Assembly (NCBI GenBank): GCA_004375725.1
Contig: SOKS01000185.1
Span: 1-11,832, forward strand
Reading direction: 5' to 3'
Length of the DNA: 11,832 nucleotides
From: Dehalococcoidia bacterium
GTDB taxonomy: Bacteria > Chloroflexota > Dehalococcoidia > Dehalococcoidales > RBG-16-60-22
The notes below the pieces were generated by a model. It was not told where the DNA came from, searched no databases, and saw only the letters and a program-made list of their open reading frames with translations. The position numbers were made by a program, and so were the translations under genes. Positions 5,741 through 11,832 of the stretch are shown here, one piece after another (position 1 is the stretch's first letter; the number at the start of each line of letters is the position of its first letter).

Positions 5741-7000
5741 ATGCAGATAAGTCTGGTAGGGATAAATCATCGTACGGCACCGGTGGCCGTCCGGGAAAAG
5801 GTGGCCATCAGGGCGGGAAATCTTGGCGATTTCCTGGAGTTGTTTCGCTCTCATGTCTCCCAGGGAGTAATCCTGTCCACCTGTAACCGCACTGAGGTTT
5901 ATACCGTTACCAATAACGGTATCCAGGCCAGGGAATTAAGCCTCAATTTCTTGCAGACTCACCTGGATATCCCGGATGCCACTCTGCATCGATATACCTA
6001 CGCCCTTGAGGGTGAGGCCGCGGTTGAGCACCTGTTCCGTATTACCTGCGGGCTCGACTCAATGATTGTCGGCGAGTATGAGGTTCTGGGGCAGGTAAGG
6101 CAAGCCCTGGAAGTTGCCGAGAAAGCAAAGATGGTCAGGCTGCCACTGCGCCACCTGTTCCAGGATGCCATCAGAACCGGCCGTCGGGTTCGTGAAGAAA
6201 CCGGAATCAGCCGGAATGCCTTCTCGGTAAGTTCAGTAGCCGTGGACCTGGCTGCCAGGAGCATTGGTGACCTGGCAAGCTGCAAAATGCTGGTCATCGG
6301 TGCTGGCGAAGCGGGGAGGCTGGCGGCGAAAGCAGCCAAGGACAGAGGCGTCTCCCAAGTCATCATTGCCAGCCGTACCCGGGAGAGAGCTTCAACTCTC
6401 GCGGCGGCATTGGGCGGGCTGCCCATCAGCATGAATGAACTGGCAGGAGAGCTGAACACCTGTAATCTGGTGGTCGCCTGTGCCAACGCTCCTCACTGGC
6501 TGCTGGATGAGAGTCACGTGGAGACTGCCATGAAGCACCGTCCTGAACTCCCTCTGGTGATAATTGATATTGCCGTACCCCGGAATGTGGCGCCAGCAGT
6601 GGCGCAAATAAAAAATGTTTTCCTGTACAACATAGACAACCTTACCAAGGTTTCAAAACAAAACCAGAAGCAGCGAAAAGAAGAGATTGAGAGGGCTGTC
6701 AAAATTATCGCGGCGGAGATGGCTGAATTTAACGCCTGGTGGCGAGCTCTTGAGGTCAGGCCTGTAATCACTGCCCTGATGAAACAGGCTGAGGATATAC
6801 GCAGTGCCCAACTGAACAAAACACTGAAGAAATTGCGTCCTCTGTCTGATGAAGAGCAAGCTAACCTGGCCGCGATGACCAAGTCGATTGTGACCAGAAT
6901 CCTCCAGAACCCGATAAGGCACCTCAAGGAAAGCACCAATACTGACGGAGAGCATGCTGAAATAATAAACGAGCTTTTCCGACTGGATATGGAGTCGTAA
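5741..7000 (+). CDS. hemA: Glutamyl-tRNA reductase
   Basis: This encodes 419 residues, a normal family length. It starts at ATG 21 bases after the previous stop, with only a modest ribosome site (AAGG at 5725-5728, 12 bases away). The N-terminal catalytic domain opens with VGINHRTAPVAVREK. The nucleophile is Cys48 in STCNRTEVY, which forms the thioester with the glutamyl group. HLFRITCGLDSMIVGEYEVLGQV is the family signature. The NADPH-binding motif is VIGAGEAG near 185-192. A helical C-terminal dimerisation domain covers about 320-419. It reduces glutamyl-tRNA to glutamate-1-semialdehyde and commits carbon to tetrapyrroles, so this is the usual point of feedback control. HemL at the end of the operon uses its product. 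Confidence 0.96.
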   Translation: MQISLVGINHRTAPVAVREKVAIRAGNLGDFLELFRSHVSQGVILSTCNRTEVYTVTNNGIQARELSLNFLQTHLDIPDATLHRYTYALEGEAAVEHLFRITCGLDSMIVGEYEVLGQVRQALEVAEKAKMVRLPLRHLFQDAIRTGRRVREETGISRNAFSVSSVAVDLAARSIGDLASCKMLVIGAGEAGRLAAKAAKDRGVSQVIIASRTRERASTLAAALGGLPISMNELAGELNTCNLVVACANAPHWLLDESHVETAMKHRPELPLVIIDIAVPRNVAPAVAQIKNVFLYNIDNLTKVSKQNQKQRKEEIERAVKIIAAEMAEFNAWWRALEVRPVITALMKQAEDIRSAQLNKTLKKLRPLSDEEQANLAAMTKSIVTRILQNPIRHLKESTNTDGEHAEIINELFRLDMES

Positions 7001-7001
7001 G

Positions 7002-7934
7002 GTGAAGGGAAGAATCGTCGTCGGTTCACGGGGCAGCAGGCTCGCCATGATTCAGGCAGAGTCAGTGGTGGCCCAAATCAGAGAGGCAAATCCTCATATT
7101 GAGGTTGTCGTCAATAAAATAATAACCGGAGGCGACCGTGACCGCCATATCCAGCTCGACCATATGTCCAGCATTGGCGTTTTTATCAAGGAGCTGGAGG
7201 AAGCTTTGCTCAGCGGCCGGATTGATCTGGCAGTGCACAGCCTCAAGGATATGCCGACGGAGATTCCCCCGGAGCTGGCCCTGGTGGCAGTAACGGAAAG
7301 ACTCGACCCCCGAGACGTGCTCATCTCCGGAGGACAGAAACTGGCTGAGCTTGCTTCCGGCTCCAGGATAGGCACCGGCAGCCTGAGACGAGCCGTTCAG
7401 CTTGGCATCTGCCGTCCTGACCTGGAGGTATGTAACATCAGAGGGAACGTGGATACCCGTCTGCGCAAGGTTGCCGATGGTGAGTTTGCCGGTGTAATAC
7501 TGGCGGCAGCGGCGATGCAACGCCTTGGCTGGGAAGAGAAAATAAGTGAATACCTGCCACTGGATTATTTCCTGCCGGCAGTGGGTCAGGGGGCACTGGC
7601 CATAGAGACACGCTCGGATGATAAAGAGCTTGCCGAAACCGCTGCTCTCCTCAACCACCGGCCTACCTGGCAGAACATCACTGCCGAGCGTGCTTTTCTC
7701 AGCGCCCTGGGCGGCGGTTGCCGGGCGCCGATTGCTGCCCTGGGAACGGTAAACGGCAGCACATTGAAGCTGGAGGGAATGGTTGCCGAGGTCAGAGGGA
7801 AGAAGGTATTACGCAGTTCAGAAGAAGGGAGTGCCACCACGCCACAAAAACTGGGAGAGAAGCTGGCGCAAAAATTGCTCGCAATGGGGGCAGCCGAATT
7901 TATGGCTGAGGCAAAGAAAGATGAAAACGGGTAA
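7002..7934 (+). CDS. hemC: Porphobilinogen deaminase (hydroxymethylbilane synthase)
   Basis: This encodes 310 residues from a GTG one base after the hemA stop; GGAG at 6991-6994 is 7 bases upstream and lies within the end of hemA. The N-terminus GRIVVGSRGSRLAMIQAE is typical. DLAVHSLKDMPTE carries the catalytic Asp83. RIGTGSLRR and NIRGNVDTRL bind substrate carboxylates. Cys240 in LGGGCRAPIAALG is the attachment point of the dipyrromethane cofactor. It joins four porphobilinogens into hydroxymethylbilane. The segment MSSIGVFIKELEEALL differs slightly from the more usual GGKGLF version but keeps G-x-F and the glutamates. All hallmark residues are present, so the enzyme should be active. Confidence 0.96.
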   Translation: MKGRIVVGSRGSRLAMIQAESVVAQIREANPHIEVVVNKIITGGDRDRHIQLDHMSSIGVFIKELEEALLSGRIDLAVHSLKDMPTEIPPELALVAVTERLDPRDVLISGGQKLAELASGSRIGTGSLRRAVQLGICRPDLEVCNIRGNVDTRLRKVADGEFAGVILAAAAMQRLGWEEKISEYLPLDYFLPAVGQGALAIETRSDDKELAETAALLNHRPTWQNITAERAFLSALGGGCRAPIAALGTVNGSTLKLEGMVAEVRGKKVLRSSEEGSATTPQKLGEKLAQKLLAMGAAEFMAEAKKDENG

Positions 7935-9441
7935 GGTCTATTTGGTGGGGGCGGGGCCCGGCGACCCTGGCCTGATTTCACTCAAGGGACTTGAGTGCCT
8001 CAAGAAAGCTGACACCATCATTTATGACCGCCTGCTTGATGAAGGCCTCCTTGATTCAGCGCCTCCAGAGGCAGAGAGGATATATGTGGGTAAGACCGCG
8101 GGGAAGCATACCAGGCCGCAGGCTGAGATAAACCGCCTGCTGGTAACCAGAGCCAGGGAAGGTAAGACGGTAGTGCGACTCAAGGGTGGTGACCCGTTTG
8201 TCCTGGGGCGGGGCGGCGAGGAAGCCGAGGTTTTAGTGCAGAACGGCCTGTATTTTGAGGTGGTGCCAGGGATAACCTCGGCGGTAGCAGTACCAGCTTA
8301 TGCCGGTATCCCGGTCACTCATCGAGGGCTGGCGTCATCCTTTGCCGTCATCACCGGACATGAAGACCCCGGCAAGGACAGCTCAAGCATTAATTGGGAA
8401 AAGCTGGCTACCGGAGTGGACACTTTAGTCTTTCTTATGGGTATGAAAAACCTGCCGCAAATAGTGACCAGGTTAATTGAGCATGGCAGACCACCGGACA
8501 CGCCCGTAGCCGTGATTAAAGATGGCACCAATCCAGAGCAAAAAACGGTCATGGGCAGCCTCAGGGATATTGTAGCCGAGGTGAAGAAGCATCGCCTTAC
8601 CCCCCCGGCGGTTATTATCGTCGGGGAGGTGGCCAGGCTCAGGGAAAAGCTACGCTGGTTTGATAACCGCCCTCTGTTTGGCAAAAGAATCCTGGTTACC
8701 AGGGCACGCCACCAGGCAAGCGCCCTGAGCCAGCTTCTCGCCGAACGAGGTGCCCGGCCAATTGAGTTACCGGTAATTGCCATCCAGGCGGTAGCTGACA
8801 CCGATGACCTGGACCAGGCTATTTCGAATCTGAAACGCTATCACTGGATAATCTTTACCAGCGTCAACGGCGTAGCCGCCTTCTGGCAACGGTTATACGA
8901 ATTAAAGCTGGACAGTCGTGCCCTCAGTATGCTCAAAATTGGCGTCATCGGACCGGCCACGGCTCAAGCCCTGGAAGCCAAGGGAATAATGCCAGATTAT
9001 ATTCCCGAAGTTTATACCGGCGAAGGCATCATCGCCGGACTCAAAAAGCAAAATATCAACGGGCAGCGTTTTTTGCTGCCCCGGGCCGACATAGCGGATA
9101 AAGAGCTGGTTCAGGGAATTGGCCAGCTTGGTGCTGAAGTGCACGAGATAGCTATTTACCATACCGTCCCGGCAACTGAAACCATCGCTCAAGCCAAACA
9201 AATGCTGCTGGCAGGTGAAATCGACGTTATTACATTCACCAGTTCTTCAACGGTGACCAATCTGGTGGCAGCGTTTTCCGGAGAGCCGCCGACGATAAAC
9301 AGCGCCAAAATTGCCTGCATCGGCCCTAAAACAGCGGAAACCGCGGCCAGGGCCGGGCTGAAAGTGGCTATTATGGCCAGAGAGCAGACTATACCCGGCC
9401 TGGTAGCCACCATAGAAGAGTATTTTAAAAAGGAGATTTAG
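7921..9441 (+). CDS. cobA-hemD: Fused uroporphyrinogen III C-methyltransferase and uroporphyrinogen III synthase (CobA-HemD)
   Basis: This encodes 506 residues from the ATG at 7921, which overlaps the end of hemC by 14 bases; GAGG at 7908-7911 is 9 bases upstream. A longer reading into hemC is open but the methyltransferase begins at KVYLVGAGPGDPGL, so this start is chosen. Residues 1 to about 245 are the SAM-dependent SUMT domain, with GAGPGDPGL (10-18), RLKGGDPFVLGRGGEE (from 86), VVPGITSAVAVPAYAGIPVTHR and TGHEDP. Residues from about 252 to 506 are uroporphyrinogen III synthase, with RILVTRARHQAS, WIIFTSVNGV, IGVIGPATAQALEA and ITFTSSSTVTNL. One chain therefore closes hydroxymethylbilane into uroporphyrinogen III and methylates it to precorrin-2. 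The same fusion is common in Clostridia and Chloroflexota. It directs flux to siroheme and thence to heme here. Confidence 0.95.
   Translation: MKTGKVYLVGAGPGDPGLISLKGLECLKKADTIIYDRLLDEGLLDSAPPEAERIYVGKTAGKHTRPQAEINRLLVTRAREGKTVVRLKGGDPFVLGRGGEEAEVLVQNGLYFEVVPGITSAVAVPAYAGIPVTHRGLASSFAVITGHEDPGKDSSSINWEKLATGVDTLVFLMGMKNLPQIVTRLIEHGRPPDTPVAVIKDGTNPEQKTVMGSLRDIVAEVKKHRLTPPAVIIVGEVARLREKLRWFDNRPLFGKRILVTRARHQASALSQLLAERGARPIELPVIAIQAVADTDDLDQAISNLKRYHWIIFTSVNGVAAFWQRLYELKLDSRALSMLKIGVIGPATAQALEAKGIMPDYIPEVYTGEGIIAGLKKQNINGQRFLLPRADIADKELVQGIGQLGAEVHEIAIYHTVPATETIAQAKQMLLAGEIDVITFTSSSTVTNLVAAFSGEPPTINSAKIACIGPKTAETAARAGLKVAIMAREQTIPGLVATIEEYFKKEI
9429..9435 (+). promoter_or_regulatory. Ribosome binding site inside the end of cobA-hemD
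   Basis: AAAGGAG lies in the last codons of cobA-hemD, 6 bases before the hemB ATG, which directly follows the TAG stop. This supports translational coupling and fixes the hemB start. Confidence 0.6.
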
Positions 9442-10422
9442 ATGGCAGTTTTTCCTCAGTTGCGCCTGCGCCGTCTGCGCCGGTCAGCGCCATTAAGGGC
9501 CTTAATCCGGGAAAACCGGGTTGACGTTGGCGACCTCATTTACCCGATGTTCATTGCGGAAGGCAGGGGCCTAAAACAGGAAATAACTTCAATGCCCGGC
9601 ATCTTCCGCTACTCGCCAGACCAGCTGTCGCGAGAGATAGAAGAGGTGGCGAGCCTGAAAATCCCCGCCGTTCTCCTCTTCGGCATCCCGGAAGACAAGG
9701 ATGAAACTGGCTCCTCAGCCTATCGCCCGGAAGGAGTTATCCCGCAAGCGATACGCGCCATCAAGAAGTCCGCCCCCGAAATGCTAGTGATAACTGATGT
9801 CTGCCTCTGCGAGTACACCAGTCACGGTCACTGCGGCATAGTAGTCAACGGACAGGTAGATAATGACCGGACTTTACCATTGCTGGCCAAAATGGCCATA
9901 TTGCACGTTGCAGCCGGGGCTGATATCGTTGCGCCTTCGGACATGATGGATGGTCGGGTAAAAGCAGTTCGAGAGGTGCTGGACGAAAAGGGATTTCAAC
10001 ATATCCCCATCCTCTCTTATGCTGCCAAGTACGCCTCAGCATACTACGGGCCATTCCGGGAGGCCGCGGGATCAGTCCCACAGTTTGGCGACCGCCGTGC
10101 CTACCAGATGGACCCACCCAACGTGCGAGAAGCTTTACGGGAGGTAGAGCAAGACATTGCCGAGGGCGCCGACATCATCATGGTCAAACCGGCCCTGGCC
10201 TATCTGGACGTAATCCGGCAGGTACGTGATACCTTTAATTATCCCCTGGCTGCCTACAACGTCAGCGGAGAGTATGCCATGGTGAAGGCAGCCGCCCAGC
10301 GCGGTTGGCTGGATGAACAGAGCGTGGTTTTGGAAACTCTCACCGCCATCAAACGAGCCGGAGCGGATATCATACTGACCTATCACGCCAAGGACGCTGC
10401 CCGATGGCTACGAATAACATAA
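9442..10422 (+). CDS. hemB: Delta-aminolevulinic acid dehydratase (porphobilinogen synthase), zinc type
   Basis: This encodes 326 residues, a normal length, with its ATG immediately after the preceding stop. Residues 121, 123 and 131 are cysteines in DVCLCEYTSHGHCG, the active-site zinc ligands of the zinc-dependent class; magnesium-type enzymes have Asp there. The two Schiff-base lysines are Lys196 (LSYAAKYASAYYGPFREA) and Lys249 (IIMVKPALAYLD). The N-terminal arm (LRLRRLRRSAPLRALIREN) that drives octamer assembly is present. It condenses two 5-aminolevulinates into porphobilinogen. It lies between the cobA-hemD fusion and hemL, so the early pathway enzymes are grouped at the 3' end of the operon. 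Confidence 0.97.
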   Translation: MAVFPQLRLRRLRRSAPLRALIRENRVDVGDLIYPMFIAEGRGLKQEITSMPGIFRYSPDQLSREIEEVASLKIPAVLLFGIPEDKDETGSSAYRPEGVIPQAIRAIKKSAPEMLVITDVCLCEYTSHGHCGIVVNGQVDNDRTLPLLAKMAILHVAAGADIVAPSDMMDGRVKAVREVLDEKGFQHIPILSYAAKYASAYYGPFREAAGSVPQFGDRRAYQMDPPNVREALREVEQDIAEGADIIMVKPALAYLDVIRQVRDTFNYPLAAYNVSGEYAMVKAAAQRGWLDEQSVVLETLTAIKRAGADIILTYHAKDAARWLRIT

Positions 10423-10432
10423 GGAGGCCTTC

Positions 10433-11722
10433 ATGAATTTTGCACGTTCCCAAAAACTTTTCCAGGAAGCTCAAAATTATTTGCCGGGTGGTGTTGATAG
10501 CCCGGTGCGCGCTTTCAAAGCCGTAGGTGGTACACCGCCGTTCATAGCTAGAGGTAAAGGCTCGCGAATCTATGATGAGGACGGCAACGAGTTCATTGAC
10601 TATGTCTGCTCCTGGGGACCATTAATTCTGGGGCATTCCCATCCGCAGGTAGTTGACGCGCTGAAACGGGCGGCAGAGCGGGGTACCAGCTTCGGCGCCC
10701 CAACCGAACTGGAGATAACACTGGCCAAAATGATTGCCTCCGCTGTGCCCTCAATTGAGATGATTCGTTTTGTTAACTCGGGTACAGAAGCCACCATGAC
10801 GGCACTGCGCCTGGCGAGGGCCTTTACCGGCAGGGATAAGATAGTTAAATTCGCCGGTGGCTACCACGGCCATGCCGATGGATTGCTGGTGAAAGGAGGC
10901 TCGGGGCTGGCCACTTTAAGCTTGCCTGACTCTCCCGGCGTGCCGACCAGTTACGCCCAGAATACACTGGTAGCACCCTACAACAATGCTGAGGCCGTAG
11001 CCGGGTTATTTCAACAGTACCCTGAAGAGATTGCCGCAGTCATCGTGGAGCCGGTGGCGGCCAATATAGGCGTGGTGCCGCCCCAACCCGGTTTTCTGGA
11101 TAACCTGCGTAGCCTGACCAGCCGCTCCGGTGCTCTCCTCATTTTTGATGAGGTTATCAGCGGCTTCAGGGTAGCTTACGGAGGAGCACAGGCCATATAT
11201 GGGATCACGCCTGACTTAACCTGCCTGGGCAAGGTTATTGGCGGCGGACTACCGGTAGGTGCCTATGGAGGCAAAAGAGAGATTATGAAGATGATGGCAC
11301 CAACCGGCCCGGTTTATCAGGCGGGTACACTGTCTGGAAACCCTCTGGCGATGACAGCCGGGATTGAGACCCTGAAGGTCTTAAGTCAGCCCGGGGTCTA
11401 TGAACAATTAGAAAGCACCGCTTCTCGTCTTGAGAAAGGCATCGCCAGGGTAGTTGGCTCCTTGAATTTAAAGTTAAACATTTCCCGTTTCGCCTCACTG
11501 CTCACCGTCTTTTTCACGGATAACGCGGCATTTGATTACGAATCAGTATCGAAAGCAGACACGAAGCTTTTTGGTCGATTCTTCCAGCAACTCCTAGCCG
11601 AGGGGATATACTGGCCACCATCACAGTTTGAGGCGGCGTTTATTTCTATGGCTCATAGCGATGAGGATATCGACTTCACCATTGGGGCGATTGAGAAGGC
11701 ATTAAACCGGCTGGAAGTTTAG
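10433..11722 (+). CDS. hemL: Glutamate-1-semialdehyde 2,1-aminomutase
   Basis: This encodes 429 residues, the usual family length. AAGGAGG at 10421-10427 overlaps the hemB stop and lies 5 bases before the ATG. The N-terminus SQKLFQEAQNYLPGGVDSPVRAF is diagnostic. SGTEATMTALRLAR binds the cofactor phosphate. FAGGYHGHADGLLVKGGSGLAT and LIFDEVISGFR follow, the latter carrying the aspartate that pairs with the pyridine nitrogen. Lys267 in CLGKVIGGGLPVGAYGG is the PLP lysine. It isomerises the HemA product to 5-aminolevulinate. Related class III aminotransferases are possible for isolated sequences, but the GSAM-specific motifs and the operon settle the call. Confidence 0.97.
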   Translation: MNFARSQKLFQEAQNYLPGGVDSPVRAFKAVGGTPPFIARGKGSRIYDEDGNEFIDYVCSWGPLILGHSHPQVVDALKRAAERGTSFGAPTELEITLAKMIASAVPSIEMIRFVNSGTEATMTALRLARAFTGRDKIVKFAGGYHGHADGLLVKGGSGLATLSLPDSPGVPTSYAQNTLVAPYNNAEAVAGLFQQYPEEIAAVIVEPVAANIGVVPPQPGFLDNLRSLTSRSGALLIFDEVISGFRVAYGGAQAIYGITPDLTCLGKVIGGGLPVGAYGGKREIMKMMAPTGPVYQAGTLSGNPLAMTAGIETLKVLSQPGVYEQLESTASRLEKGIARVVGSLNLKLNISRFASLLTVFFTDNAAFDYESVSKADTKLFGRFFQQLLAEGIYWPPSQFEAAFISMAHSDEDIDFTIGAIEKALNRLEV

Positions 11723-11832
11723 TGGAAAATGCCTTGCAGATTTGGACCATAGCGCAGGTGGGCCTTTGATACCCCCGATTTGCTGGCGCTTCGAGCTCCT
11801 GGCTGATAATCAGGTGTTACCTTTCCTCGTTT
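11723..11832 (+). other. Unassigned 3' end after hemL
   Basis: These 110 bases hold no recognisable gene. A short inverted repeat CCTG (11798-11801) / CAGG (11811-11814) lacks a following T run, so no terminator is supported. A + strand frame is open from the end of hemL to the window edge, and a - strand frame ending at 11719 is open for 37 codons. Neither translation resembles a family I know. Transcription may continue into a gene outside the window. Confidence 0.4.

Noticed and set aside
6514..7029. Long antisense frame opposite hemA (171 codons)
   Set aside because: It mirrors the hemA coding strand, has low-complexity serine/isoleucine-rich content and no ribosome site; it is a shadow frame.
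7783..7920. Upstream extension of cobA-hemD into hemC
   Set aside because: The added 46 residues come from the hemC coding sequence in another frame, and the methyltransferase motif starts right after the ATG at 7921.
1..11832. CRISPR array, insertion sequence, tRNA or rRNA gene
   Set aside because: No spaced long repeats, transposase motifs, terminal inverted repeats or RNA gene signatures were seen on either strand.

Overview
The window (11.8 kb, almost all coding, all genes on the + strand) holds what looks like a complete operon for heme b synthesis by the siroheme-dependent (Ahb, 'alternative') route. Genes cover the path from glutamyl-tRNA to heme. The enzymes of the protoporphyrin and coproporphyrin routes (HemE, HemF/HemN, HemG/HemY, HemH) are absent. 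The Ahb route is typical of anaerobes such as sulfate reducers, some Clostridia/Desulfotomaculia, some Chloroflexota and archaea. The gene order (ahb genes - met8-like - hemA - hemC - cobA/hemD - hemB - hemL), moderate GC, use of TTG and GTG starts and strong AGGAGG-type ribosome sites suggest an uncultured anaerobic bacterium. Dehalococcoidia-type Chloroflexota or a Clostridia-like lineage are my best guesses, held with low confidence.

Layout. 1-168: C-terminal tail of a thioredoxin-fold (TlpA-like) protein. 253-738: a small lipoprotein with the two CxxC pairs of the DUF2318 Fe-S family. 739-1155: a 417-bp AT-rich gap with a plausible promoter, a phased 10-bp direct repeat over the expected transcription start, and inverted repeats in the leader. 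1156-1812: a regulator with a MerR/excisionase-type helix-turn-helix and a histidine-containing helical C-terminal domain. 1809-4078: two radical SAM enzymes, AhbC then AhbD. 4086-5069: a fused siroheme decarboxylase (AhbA-AhbB). 5066-5719: Met8/SirC-like precorrin-2 dehydrogenase. 5741-11722: hemA, hemC, a cobA-hemD fusion, hemB and hemL. The last 110 bases contain no recognisable gene or terminator.

How the genes work together: HemA and HemL turn glutamyl-tRNA into 5-aminolevulinate. HemB and HemC build hydroxymethylbilane. The HemD half of the fusion closes the ring to uroporphyrinogen III and its CobA half methylates this to precorrin-2. The Met8-like protein oxidises precorrin-2 to sirohydrochlorin and may also insert iron. 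AhbAB decarboxylates siroheme to 12,18-didecarboxysiroheme, AhbC removes the two acetate side chains to give Fe-coproporphyrin III, and AhbD converts two propionates to vinyls to give heme. From the regulator to hemL the genes overlap by a few bases or lie at most 21 bases apart, so one transcript is likely. The late-pathway genes come first.

The enzymes belong to known families. The least explained parts are the leading regulator, its repeat-rich promoter and structured leader, and the lipoprotein pair upstream.
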